28,339 nucleotides of DNA, taken from the NCBI GenBank assembly GCA_910585635.1, contig CAJUFE010000064.1, positions 1 through 28,339 on the forward strand, in the 5' to 3' direction. The notes below the pieces were generated by a model that ran no database searches, was not told the DNA's origin, and saw only the letters and a list, made by a program, of their open reading frames with translations. The translations under genes and the position numbers were made by a program. Shown here in pieces: positions 15,195-22,473 of the stretch. The stretch is from an uncultured Lachnospiraceae bacterium (GTDB taxonomy: Bacteria > Bacillota > Clostridia > Lachnospirales > Lachnospiraceae). The stretch's first letter is position 1; the number at the start of each line of letters is the position of its first letter.

Positions 15195-17284
15195 AGAGGA
15201 GAGGGAAAGGAAAACGGCAGATCAGTATCCTGTTGGCCGCGGCTATGGTGTTTCTTTCCGTGCCGCCTATGGAGGGCCTGGCCGCTTCCAGGCCCGGCGT
15301 ATATGGCAAGATGACCGACAGCTACAAGGGAAGCATCTATTACCAGCGGCTGATGGAGGTGGAGCTGACAGGTGACCAGGTCATGGACCTGATCGCCGTA
15401 GCTGCCTCCCAGCTGGGCTACACCGAAGGGACCGATAAGAACGATCTTTCCGGCAATGGCAAGGGGTCTGGGGACTGTACGGAATATGGGAACTGGCTGG
15501 GAAAGAACAGGCTCCCCTGGTGCGCCAGCTTTGTCAGCTGGTGTTTTGAAGAGGCGGGCATCCCCACCTCGATCATGCCCCGTTCGGCAGGCTGCAGCGT
15601 CCTCAGGAACAGTGTCTATAATAAGAAAGCCACCTGGCACAGTGTGGATTCCGGCTATAAGCCGCAGGCCGGGGATCTGGTCATGTATGAGAAGCTGGTC
15701 CAGATGGATGACGGAAGATACTACTATGTCTATGCGGGCCGGGATAAGAACGGCGTGCCGGACAACACCAGCCATGTGGGGATCGTGGTCACAGATTTCG
15801 ACACATCCAGACAGACCTATGATGTGATCGACGGGAACGGGAACCAGGGAAGGGTCAAATATCTGGCCGATCAAAAGCTGTATATGGCAGGCCCGGTCTA
15901 CGGCGGCGGGACCATGAACCGGATCCAGGGCTTTATCACTCCCGCCTATACCACCGGGGGCGGCAAGGGTTATGCTGGAGGGAGCGGACAGGGTACCGGC
16001 TCCATAAAGCCGTCCTTGGATGTGGCACTTGCAAAAACCACGGACCCTCAGTATGCGGCGATGGAAAAGGTGGAGGAGACCAATGCGGTGGTGGTGAGCC
16101 GAGTCAGCAAGAACGCCGGATCTTCGGTCACCGCCAGCGGGATCACGCTCTGGCGGGCAGATGGCTCGGTGATCAAAGAACATAAGGAGCGGGTGACGAA
16201 CGTGGGCCGCTCCACGACCCAGTTCCACATCTGGTATGATATCCAGAAAGAGCTTGGCGTGACCTTAGATCCAGGGACCACCTATTCCTACCAATTTTAT
16301 GTAGTGGTGGACGATGAGACTTTCCGGGGTGAAAAGTATAAGCTGGAGACAAAGGGAGATACTGTATCCTATACAGCGGGAGCAGATGCTGTAGGAGGCG
16401 GTCAGGCAGATCGGACATCGGGGACCACAGGGAGCAGCAGCGTTCCCAGCACCGCAGGCACGGATGTGAGCAGCACCGCTGGCGCGGCAAGCACGGGTGT
16501 GAGCGGCAGCGCAGGTATGGCAAGCACGGGTGTGAGCGGCAGTGCTGGCATGAAAAGCACGGGCGAGGGCGGCAGCACTGGTATGACAAGCTCTGGGAAG
16601 GGCGCTGCAGCCTCGACGGGATCCGAACTGGCGGCCAGCTCCGGAAAGGCAGCCGGCTCAGCGGATCCGGCCAGTTCTGAGCAAAAGACCAGCTCCGCCA
16701 GGACTACCAGCTCTGGCAGGGCCACCGGCTCCGCCAGGACTACGAGCTCCAGCAGCTCCGCCAGTTCCGGTCGGACTACACGTGCCGTCTCCTCAGGGCA
16801 AGGCGCCTCTTCCAACGGCAGGATCCAGATCCTGGCCCCATCCTATCACGGTACAGGGACTTGGATCGCAGGCATGGGCGGCCGGTCCTGGAAGCTGCAG
16901 AGGCCGGATGGAAGGTATCTGGCTTCACAGTGGGGCCTGATCGACGGGACATGGTCTCTGTTCGGCAGCGACGGCTATACCGGCACCGGCTGGAAGCAGG
17001 TGGAAGGAGCCTGGTACTATTTCCGGCCAGATGCGGCGATGGCCACTGGATGGGTGTTAGTGGACGGCCATTGGTACCATCTGAACGGGTCCGGTGCGAT
17101 GGAGACCGGGTGGGTGCTGGTGGGTGGACGCTGGTATTACCTGGATGCCTCCGGCGCGATGCGGACCGGCTGGCAAAATGTGTCCGGCACCTGGTACTAT
17201 CTGGATGGGAGCGGCGCGATGCTGGCAAATACCATGACACCCGATGGGTATCTGGTGGATGCGAACGGCGCGTGGATCCATTGA
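15191..17284 (+). CDS. Secreted CHAP-type amidase/endopeptidase with choline-binding-type wall repeats
   Basis: 697 residues. An N-terminal signal peptide (about 1-32; KRRGKGKR then a hydrophobic stretch) directs export. A CHAP/NlpC-P60-like peptidase follows (about 45-225): the catalytic Cys is in PWCASFVSWC (C111), the His in SHVGIV (H195), and DGNGNQG supplies the third position. A beta-sandwich-like region (about 275-390) follows. Residues about 393-545 are a low-complexity Ser/Thr/Gly/Ala linker with degenerate GSAGMxSTG repeats. The C-terminus (about 560-697) has several 20-residue GW/YY repeats such as TGWVLVDGHWYHLNGSGAM, typical of choline-binding/glucan-binding modules. Likely peptidoglycan cleavage at the cell surface. 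AGGAGGAG precedes the start. Confidence 0.88.
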   Translation: MKRRGKGKRQISILLAAAMVFLSVPPMEGLAASRPGVYGKMTDSYKGSIYYQRLMEVELTGDQVMDLIAVAASQLGYTEGTDKNDLSGNGKGSGDCTEYGNWLGKNRLPWCASFVSWCFEEAGIPTSIMPRSAGCSVLRNSVYNKKATWHSVDSGYKPQAGDLVMYEKLVQMDDGRYYYVYAGRDKNGVPDNTSHVGIVVTDFDTSRQTYDVIDGNGNQGRVKYLADQKLYMAGPVYGGGTMNRIQGFITPAYTTGGGKGYAGGSGQGTGSIKPSLDVALAKTTDPQYAAMEKVEETNAVVVSRVSKNAGSSVTASGITLWRADGSVIKEHKERVTNVGRSTTQFHIWYDIQKELGVTLDPGTTYSYQFYVVVDDETFRGEKYKLETKGDTVSYTAGADAVGGGQADRTSGTTGSSSVPSTAGTDVSSTAGAASTGVSGSAGMASTGVSGSAGMKSTGEGGSTGMTSSGKGAAASTGSELAASSGKAAGSADPASSEQKTSSARTTSSGRATGSARTTSSSSSASSGRTTRAVSSGQGASSNGRIQILAPSYHGTGTWIAGMGGRSWKLQRPDGRYLASQWGLIDGTWSLFGSDGYTGTGWKQVEGAWYYFRPDAAMATGWVLVDGHWYHLNGSGAMETGWVLVGGRWYYLDASGAMRTGWQNVSGTWYYLDGSGAMLANTMTPDGYLVDANGAWIH

Positions 17285-17444
17285 ACAGGCATTTAATAAA
17301 GATAGGATGAAGTTGGAACAGATAGTAGATAAATAGCAAATAAATGATCAATGATCATTAGATAAACATCAGTAAACATCGGTCGAGCATTAATGGACCA
17401 TCCTGTCTGACAAAGCGAACGCACATGAAAAGCAAAATGGTCGT

Positions 17445-17583
17445 GGATGATAGCGCTGTCAACGAAAAGCAGAGTAGATATGGATGACAGCACTGTCAAC
17501 GAAAAGCAGAGTGGACATGGATGACAGCGCCATAGACGGAAGGCAGACTGACCAAGGATGATAGCGTCGTCAACGGTCTGCGA
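17445..17583. repeat. 37-bp non-coding tandem repeat, about 3.7 copies
   Basis: Units begin at 17445, 17482, 17519 and 17556 with the common opening GGATGAYAGC; units 1 and 2 share most of their 37 bases (GTCAACGAAAAGCAGAG), and units 3 and 4 are more diverged. A period of 37 is not a multiple of three and no gene reads across it. It lies in the 626-base gap between the wall hydrolase and spoIVB. The flanking part before it (17285-17444) is AT-rich and holds nothing else recognised. Confidence 0.8.
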
Positions 17584-17746
17584 GATAAAAAAGCAGCCGC
17601 AGATGCGGACTGATGAAGGAAATGGTAGTGCGGCCAAGATCCGTCGCCGCTGGTCCCATTTTAAAGGTTTATAAAAAAACAGACGAAGGATACTATCCGT
17701 GTAAGCAGATCACACTGCACGGATGGATCGACGGAGAGCCTGGAAA

Positions 17747-17779
17747 ACAGTCGTGCTTACGCAGCATGGCTGTTTTTTT
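17747..17779 (+). terminator. Rho-independent terminator upstream of spoIVB
   Basis: Arms ACAGTCGTGC (17747-17756) and GCATGGCTGT (17764-17773) pair over ten positions with three G-T wobbles, around TTACGCA, and run into seven Ts (17773-17779). Another small hairpin CCGTG/CACGG lies just upstream near 17697-17722, so this leader could also be an attenuator. It isolates spoIVB from upstream transcription. Confidence 0.72.
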
Positions 17780-17838
17780 CATAGTCCCGATGGGAAATGT
17801 GCGCCAGAGGGCACACGTATCTGCCATCCGTATTGTTG

Positions 17839-17868
17839 GCATATGCTTACAGGTTTTTGGAAAGACTA
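17839..17868 (+). promoter_or_regulatory. Candidate forespore sigma-F promoter of spoIVB
   Basis: GCATA (17839-17843), a 15-base spacer, then GGAAAGACTA (17859-17868). This fits the published Bacillus sigma-F consensus (GYATA, then GGnnAnAHTR) at every defined position, with a spacer within one base of the usual length. It lies 42 bases before the spoIVB start and after the terminator. Bacillus subtilis spoIVB is known to be expressed in the forespore by sigma-F and sigma-G, so the placement is biologically sensible. Confidence 0.5.
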
Positions 17869-17910
17869 AGAGGGTGCGAACAAAAAGACGGAGAGACGAG
17901 GAGGTAAGCC

Positions 17911-19551
17911 ATGCCGGGATGCAGGAGAAATGACAGGGTTGATGGGAACAGGCAAAGGTGGAGCTCTGCGGAAGGCGGTCCAGCAGGGAGATGTAACGCG
18001 GGAAGCAGTATAGGCGGCCTCGCAGGGGGATATAACACAGGGAGCAGTGTAGGCAGCCTCGCAGGGGGATATAACACGGGGAGCCGCACAGGCAGTCTCG
18101 CGGGGGGATACCGTACAGGCGGCTCTGTGAGGGGATATCATGGGGACGTCGGTACAGGCGGCTGTATCCTGGGGAAAGGGGATGCGGGCTGCACCCAGAC
18201 AGGAACGGGCGGCGGAGGAAAGCCGGGCGCGAAAAAAGGCGGGACGGAAAAAAACCATGCCAGAGCGGGACGAGAGCAAAGGGCAAAAAAGCGGAAGAGG
18301 AGACTGTGGGGAGCGGCCGCTGTTTTCCTGCTCCTGGGGCTTGGTTATACGTACCATCATCTGGGGCAGGTGGTCCCGGACAGGCTGAACCTCATCGCCG
18401 GAGAACAGGAAGAGCTGCGTCTTCCCCTTTTTTTTCAGTCTACATTAGCGGTCAAGGATAAGGAGGTCTCCCTGCTGGACCCTTCCGATATCCCTTCTGA
18501 CCAGATCAAGATCACAGGCAGCCAGCCCTTTCGGATGCTGGGGACAAAGGAAGGCAGCTACCAGATGGAGGTCCGGCTCTTCGGGTTCCTGAAGGTGAAG
18601 GATGTCCAGGTGGATGTGGTGGGGGAAGACTACGCGATCCCCTGCGGCATACCCATCGGGATCTACTTAAAGTCCAACGGCATCCTGGTGATCGGGACCG
18701 GCACGCTGACCAGCGCGGACGGCATGAGCATCGAACCGGCCTACGGCATCCTCCGCTCCGGGGATTACATCGAGGCGATCAACGGAAAGCCCTTATCGCG
18801 AAAGGAAGAGCTGGTGGAAGCGGTGGACCAGGCGGGCGCTGACCGGGTCACTTTGAGGATCCGCCGGGGGCAGGAGGAGATGGATGTGTCGATCGACCCG
18901 GTGGAGGATACAGACGGGCGCTACAAGCTGGGTGCGTGGGTCCGAGACGATACCCAGGGGATCGGCACCATGACTTATCTGGATATGAACGGTCATTTCG
19001 GTGCCTTAGGCCACGGGATCAGTGACAGCGATACCGGCGAGGTGGTGGAGATCCAGGAGGGGGCCTTATACGAGACCCAGATCCTGGGGATCGAGCGGGG
19101 AGACGCCGGCACGCCGGGGGTGATGAGCGGCGTGATCTATTACGGCCCCGGCTCCCTTTTAGGACAGATCGAAGCCAATACCGAGACCGGCATCTTCGGG
19201 ACCGCCGGGGACAGCCTGCGCTCCCGCGTGGCAGACGGCCCGATCCCCATCGGCTACCGCCAGGACGTAAAAGTAGGCCCGGCCTTTTTGCGCAGCAGTG
19301 TATCCGGTGAAGTAAAAGACCATCAGATCCAGATCCGGAAAGTAGACCAGTCCGGCACCCACAGGACCAAGAGCATCGTATTCGAAGTGACCGACCCCGA
19401 ACTCTTAGCCCTCACCGGAGGCGTCATCCAAGGCATGAGCGGCAGCCCCATCATCCAGGACGGGAAATTGGTCGGAGCCGTCACCCACGTATTCGTCCAA
19501 GACCCCACAAAGGGATATGGGATATTTATTGAAAACATGCTCCAGCATTGA
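17911..19551 (+). CDS. spoIVB: SpoIVB serine peptidase (S55 family) with a long glycine-rich N-terminal extension
   Basis: Forespore-secreted protease that triggers pro-sigma-K processing in the mother cell. At 546 residues it is longer than Bacillus SpoIVB (about 426). Residues 1-130 are an unusual Gly/Ser/Arg-rich stretch with 13-residue repeats. A transmembrane/signal anchor (AAAVFLLLGLGY) lies near 133-145. A PDZ domain (about 245-325) contains YGILRSGDYIEAINGKPLSR. The S55 peptidase domain has the catalytic His in GALGHGISD and the Ser in IQGMSGSPII, followed by GKLVGAVTHVFV. AGGAGG stands before the ATG, supporting this start. It is separated from recN and is not followed by spo0A. Confidence 0.92.
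   Translation: MPGCRRNDRVDGNRQRWSSAEGGPAGRCNAGSSIGGLAGGYNTGSSVGSLAGGYNTGSRTGSLAGGYRTGGSVRGYHGDVGTGGCILGKGDAGCTQTGTGGGGKPGAKKGGTEKNHARAGREQRAKKRKRRLWGAAAVFLLLGLGYTYHHLGQVVPDRLNLIAGEQEELRLPLFFQSTLAVKDKEVSLLDPSDIPSDQIKITGSQPFRMLGTKEGSYQMEVRLFGFLKVKDVQVDVVGEDYAIPCGIPIGIYLKSNGILVIGTGTLTSADGMSIEPAYGILRSGDYIEAINGKPLSRKEELVEAVDQAGADRVTLRIRRGQEEMDVSIDPVEDTDGRYKLGAWVRDDTQGIGTMTYLDMNGHFGALGHGISDSDTGEVVEIQEGALYETQILGIERGDAGTPGVMSGVIYYGPGSLLGQIEANTETGIFGTAGDSLRSRVADGPIPIGYRQDVKVGPAFLRSSVSGEVKDHQIQIRKVDQSGTHRTKSIVFEVTDPELLALTGGVIQGMSGSPIIQDGKLVGAVTHVFVQDPTKGYGIFIENMLQH
18001..18129 (+). repeat. 39-bp in-frame tandem repeats in the spoIVB 5' region
   Basis: Three full 39-base units (18001-18039, 18040-18078, 18079-18117) and a partial fourth encode GSSIGGLAGGYNT, GSSVGSLAGGYNT, GSRTGSLAGGYRT and GGSVRG. 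The period is a multiple of three, so copy-number change would keep the frame. The repeat forms most of the cytoplasmic extension ahead of the membrane anchor. Confidence 0.85.
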
Positions 19552-19568
19552 GCCGGGCAGCAGATGGA

Positions 19569-19614
19569 AGGATCAGGCCCTGGAGAAAGCTCGCTTTCTC
19601 CAGGGCCTGATCCT
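19569..19614. repeat. Perfect 21-bp hairpin after spoIVB
   Basis: Arms 19569-19589 and 19594-19614 are exact reverse complements around a CTCG loop (GGATCAGGCCCTGGAG on the left). No T-run follows on either strand, so it is not a classical intrinsic terminator although it may stop or stabilise the spoIVB transcript end. Two further hairpins follow immediately. Confidence 0.75.
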
Positions 19615-19625
19615 GGAATATGCTA

Positions 19626-19674
19626 TGGGGCGAAAGCCCCACAACCGATGGTGCCCGTAGGGTGCCAGCGGTTG
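19626..19674 (+). ncRNA. Candidate structured RNA or palindromic repeat: two adjacent stems
   Basis: Stem one is TGGGGC-GAAA-GCCCCA (19626-19641), closed by a GNRA tetraloop. Stem two is an outer pair CAACCG/CGGTTG (19642-19647 and 19669-19674) enclosing TGGTGCCC-GTA-GGGTGCCA (19649-19667) with G-U pairs. A further CCGCC/GGCGG palindrome follows at about 19675-19685. The G-U pairs and GNRA loop suggest RNA rather than only DNA symmetry. No known riboswitch class was recognised. It lies between spoIVB and the ATPase promoter. Confidence 0.4.
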
Positions 19675-19751
19675 CCGCCCGGCGGAGCAGCACAATGCGA
19701 CCAAAAACCAGAAAACCGGCGGAGATATCCAGAAAAATAACAGTTTCTCCC

Positions 19752-19780
19752 TTGACTTTCTGTGCTACACTACATATACT
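19752..19780 (+). promoter_or_regulatory. Sigma-A-type promoter of the ATPase gene
   Basis: TTGACT (19752-19757) and TATACT (19775-19780) are separated by exactly 17 bases and lie 34 bases before the ATPase start. Both boxes differ from consensus at one position each. Confidence 0.75.
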
Positions 19781-19814
19781 GGACGCAGAAAGAGAAAGCC
19801 AAGGAGGCGATGCC

Positions 19815-21143
19815 ATGGAACGTTTCGCGATGCAGAAGCTGTTAGACTGGAAAGAGGACCCCTGCAGGATCCCGTTGATCATCCGGGGAGCCAGGCAGGT
19901 GGGGAAGACCTGGCTCATGAAGGAATTTGGCAAGCGCCATTTTGACAAGTGCGCGTATATCAATTTCGACCACAATAAGCGGATGGAGCAGCTTTTCTCC
20001 GGGAGTTTTGATGTAGAGCGTATCTTGAGGGGGTTGGCGGTAGAAAGCGATGTGGAGATTGGTGCGGAAGATACACTGATCATCCTGGACGAGATTCAGG
20101 AGGTCCCTTCCGCATTACAGAGCCTCAAATATTTTTGTGAAGATGAACGTCATAGCTACTATATCATCGCGGCAGGATCCCTGCTGGGTATCGCTATGCA
20201 TCAAGGGACTTCTTTTCCTGTGGGTAAGGTAGACCATATGGACCTATATCCCCTGTCCTTTTCTGAATTTTTAGCAGCCACTGGCAATGGGCGGCTTTTG
20301 CAGCTTCTGCAGGAACAGGACTTCGAGATGATGACCGCGTTCAAGGACCGGTATATCGATCTGTTGAAGACCTATTATTATGTGGGGGGGATGCCTGCAG
20401 CTGTCAATGCCTATGCGGCAAACGGAAACCTGAAAAATGTGCGGCGCATCCAGAGACGGCTCCTTTCCGACTATGAGCAGGATTTTTCCAAACATGCCCC
20501 TGCATCGGTCGTTCCCCGGATCCATATGGTCTGGGATGGGATCCCATCCCAGCTAGCCAAAGAGAACAAAAAATTTATCTACAGTGTGCTGCGAGAGGGT
20601 GCTAGGGCAAAAGATTTTGAACTGGCGATCCAATGGCTGTCAGATTGCGGGCTTTGCCATAAAGTCGGCCGTGTGACAAAAGGCGGGATCCCGCTCAGAG
20701 CATACAGGGATATCCCGGCTTTCAAGCTTTATCTGGTGGATGTAGGCTTACTTGCCGCGATGACCGATCTGGACGCCAGGACGCTGCTGTCGGGTAATGC
20801 GATTTTTACAGAATTTAAAGGGGCCCTGACCGAGCAATACGTATGCCAGCAGCTTTTGGCAGAGTTGGATCGGATGCCCTACTATTGGTCAGCGGGGGCA
20901 TCCACTGGTGAAGTGGACTTTGTCCTCCAGCACAGCGGGCAGGTCATCCCGCTGGAGGTGAAAGCAGAAGAGAACTTAAATGCGAAGAGCCTTAAAAGCT
21001 TTGTGGATACCTATCAGCTCCGTTATGGGGTCCGTACGTCTATGTCAGACTACCGCAGGCAGGAGAAGCTGGTGAACCTGCCGCTGTATGCGATCTCCAG
21101 GCTCCTGGAGGTCTGTGACAGTATGGCAGTCACAACGACTTAA
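19815..21143 (+). CDS. AAA family ATPase with C-terminal DUF4143 domain
   Basis: 442 residues. The P-loop GARQVGKTW is near residues 25-33 and Walker B LIILDEIQEV near 92-101, followed by IIAAGSLLGIA and YPLSFSEFL, all typical of the ATPase_AAA_14/DUF4143 group. The C-terminal part (about 225-430) includes GALTEQYVCQQLL and GEVDFVLQHSGQVIPLEVKA; the latter resembles a PD-(D/E)XK-type nuclease-like core (E-VDF, then EVKA). Cellular role is not established; these genes are frequent and scattered in gut Firmicutes and Bacteroides. The start at 19815 follows AAGGAGG and lies just after a good promoter. A monocistronic unit. Confidence 0.88.
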   Translation: MERFAMQKLLDWKEDPCRIPLIIRGARQVGKTWLMKEFGKRHFDKCAYINFDHNKRMEQLFSGSFDVERILRGLAVESDVEIGAEDTLIILDEIQEVPSALQSLKYFCEDERHSYYIIAAGSLLGIAMHQGTSFPVGKVDHMDLYPLSFSEFLAATGNGRLLQLLQEQDFEMMTAFKDRYIDLLKTYYYVGGMPAAVNAYAANGNLKNVRRIQRRLLSDYEQDFSKHAPASVVPRIHMVWDGIPSQLAKENKKFIYSVLREGARAKDFELAIQWLSDCGLCHKVGRVTKGGIPLRAYRDIPAFKLYLVDVGLLAAMTDLDARTLLSGNAIFTEFKGALTEQYVCQQLLAELDRMPYYWSAGASTGEVDFVLQHSGQVIPLEVKAEENLNAKSLKSFVDTYQLRYGVRTSMSDYRRQEKLVNLPLYAISRLLEVCDSMAVTTT

Positions 21144-21178
21144 TGTGCCGTCTTGCCCATATTTCGGTAAAGGATCTG

Positions 21179-21225
21179 CCTGGATCCAGGTCCGGACCGA
21201 TCCGGGCCTGCCCCGGACTTTCTTA
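21179..21225 (+). terminator. Possible weak terminator after the ATPase gene
   Basis: CCTGGATCCAGG at 21179-21190 is a perfect palindrome, overlapped by GGTCCGGACC and followed by CCGGAC arms and TTTCTT near 21219-21225. Several competing hairpins are possible and the T-run is short, so termination is only a suggestion. Confidence 0.3.
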
Positions 21226-21255
21226 ACGCGCCCCCTACCCCTTCTGGCCAAAATA

Positions 21256-21264
21256 TGCTATACT
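21256..21264 (+). promoter_or_regulatory. Extended -10 promoter before the lipase-like gene
   Basis: TGCTATACT (21256-21264) is a good extended -10. The -35 region 17 bases upstream is C-rich and unlike consensus, which extended -10 promoters tolerate. It is 74 bases before the hydrolase start. Confidence 0.4.
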
Positions 21265-21338
21265 TTTCCTATGACACCGAGCAGCTCCCCGCCCAGGGGA
21301 TGCTGTCCCACAAAGACCAACATAAGGAGGGGTAAGAC

Positions 21339-22145
21339 ATGGGAGAGATGTTTTCTTCGTTTGACGGGACGCAGCTTTATCTGAACAAGGAGGTGCCAGA
21401 TGGGGCCAGAGCCGTGGCCGTGATCGTCCATGGCCTGTGCGAGCACCAGGGGCGGTATGACTATCTGGCAGAGCTGTTCCACAAGGCCGGGATCGGGACC
21501 TATCGCTTCGACCATCGGGGACATGGACGCTCAGAGGGAGAGAGGACCTTTTATTCTGATTTTAATGAACTGCTGGACGATACCCATGTAGTGGTGGAGA
21601 TGGCCATGAAGGAGAACCCGGATATCCCTGCCTTCCTGATCGGCCACAGTATGGGCGGGTTCACCGTATCCCTGTACGGCGCCAAGTATCCGGACCAGGG
21701 CCTGCGGGGGATCGTGACCAGCGGCGCGCTGACCTATGATGTGGGCGGCCTGATCACCGGGGTACCCAAAGGGCAGGACGTACATACCAAGCTCCCCAAT
21801 GAGCTGGGGGCCGGTGTATGCTCGGTGGCCGAGGTAGTAGACTGGTACGGCAAGGATCCCTACAATACCAAGACCTTCACTACCGGGCTCTGCTACGCGA
21901 TCTGCGACGGCCTTGCCTGGTTCGAGGAGAAGGCGGGAGATTTTGCCTATCCGGTGCTGATGCTCCACGGAGAGAAGGATGGGCTGGTCAGCGTGGCCGA
22001 TACCTATCGCTTCTTTAACAAAGCAGCCTCCACCGATAAGCAGATGAAGATCTACGGGAACCTGTTCCATGAGATCTTCAATGAATACTGCCGGGATGAG
22101 GTCATCGGCGATGTGCTGCGATGGATCGGGGAGCGGATCGGCTGA
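21339..22145 (+). CDS. Alpha/beta hydrolase, monoacylglycerol lipase/lysophospholipase-like
   Basis: 268 residues of the Hydrolase_4 (serine aminopeptidase S33-like) family. VIVHGLCEHQGRYDYLAELF opens the fold, FDHRGHGRSEG follows, and the nucleophile elbow is GHSMGG with Ser104. The acid Asp is in LMLHGEKDGLVSV and the His in GNLFHEIFNE near the C-terminus, giving a complete triad. These enzymes release fatty acid from mono-acyl lipids in the cytosol or at the membrane. AAGGAGGGG stands before the ATG at 21339. No signal peptide. Stands alone between the ATPase and the mobile segment. Confidence 0.9.
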   Translation: MGEMFSSFDGTQLYLNKEVPDGARAVAVIVHGLCEHQGRYDYLAELFHKAGIGTYRFDHRGHGRSEGERTFYSDFNELLDDTHVVVEMAMKENPDIPAFLIGHSMGGFTVSLYGAKYPDQGLRGIVTSGALTYDVGGLITGVPKGQDVHTKLPNELGAGVCSVAEVVDWYGKDPYNTKTFTTGLCYAICDGLAWFEEKAGDFAYPVLMLHGEKDGLVSVADTYRFFNKAASTDKQMKIYGNLFHEIFNEYCRDEVIGDVLRWIGERIG

Positions 22146-22186
22146 GACACAGGAAAGAAGTGGATGGACAAGGCTCGAAGTAGCCT

Positions 22187-22444
22187 ATGGGCAAAATAAG
22201 AGTATACAAGCTAAATGCACATGGTGTGGGGGCTGTGCCAGAAGGTTACTGGGCGAACACCAGCGGGGACGCAGATACGATCGAGCGGCTGCTGAAAGGA
22301 TACCTGTGGGATTCGATCAGTATCCGAGATACCGCGGTCAGAAAAGAAATGAAAGAAAACTTGCCCGCTGGGAAAGCGACCACTAAAGGTTCTAAAAGAC
22401 AGAACCCAACTGTAAGCTCAATAACAGCAGGCGGGCTTAATTAA
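22187..22444 (+). CDS. Hypothetical 85-residue protein at the compositional boundary
   Basis: The first 60 codons (MGKIRVYKLNAHGVGAVPEG...) have the GC-rich codon use of the chromosome, while the last 20 (TTKGSKRQNPTVSSITAGG) are AT-rich and run into a hairpin. This suggests a chromosomal gene cut by insertion of the AT-rich segment and continued by chance to a stop at 22442-22444. No good ribosome binding site precedes the ATG, and a TAG lies two codons upstream in frame. The protein is not recognised. Confidence 0.4.
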   Translation: MGKIRVYKLNAHGVGAVPEGYWANTSGDADTIERLLKGYLWDSISIRDTAVRKEMKENLPAGKATTKGSKRQNPTVSSITAGGLN

Positions 22445-22456
22445 AAACCCACCTGC
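22427..22456. terminator. Hairpin between the mobile-segment operon and chromosome
   Basis: Arms GCAGGCGGG (22427-22435) and CCCACCTGC (22448-22456) pair with a single mismatch around a 12-base AT-rich loop. It lies just after the leftward permease stop, so it is the likely transcript end of that operon. T-rich tails are short on both sides. Confidence 0.55.
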
Positions 22457-22473
22457 TTATATATGATTTGAAT

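Noticed and set aside
15149..16228. Leftward open frame of about 359 codons opposite the wall hydrolase
   Set aside because: The opposite strand has a signal peptide, catalytic motifs and a good ribosome binding site; this frame has no recognisable motif.
17445..17583. CRISPR array
   Set aside because: The 37-base units are contiguous with no unique spacers, fewer than four copies, and no cas genes nearby.
17613..17933. 106-codon rightward frame before spoIVB
   Set aside because: It contains the terminator at 17747-17779 and overlaps the spoIVB start; no protein-like motif is visible.
19642..19674. Cyclic-di-GMP riboswitch
   Set aside because: Only a short ACCGATGG match was seen; the remaining conserved positions and the overall stem arrangement of that class are absent.
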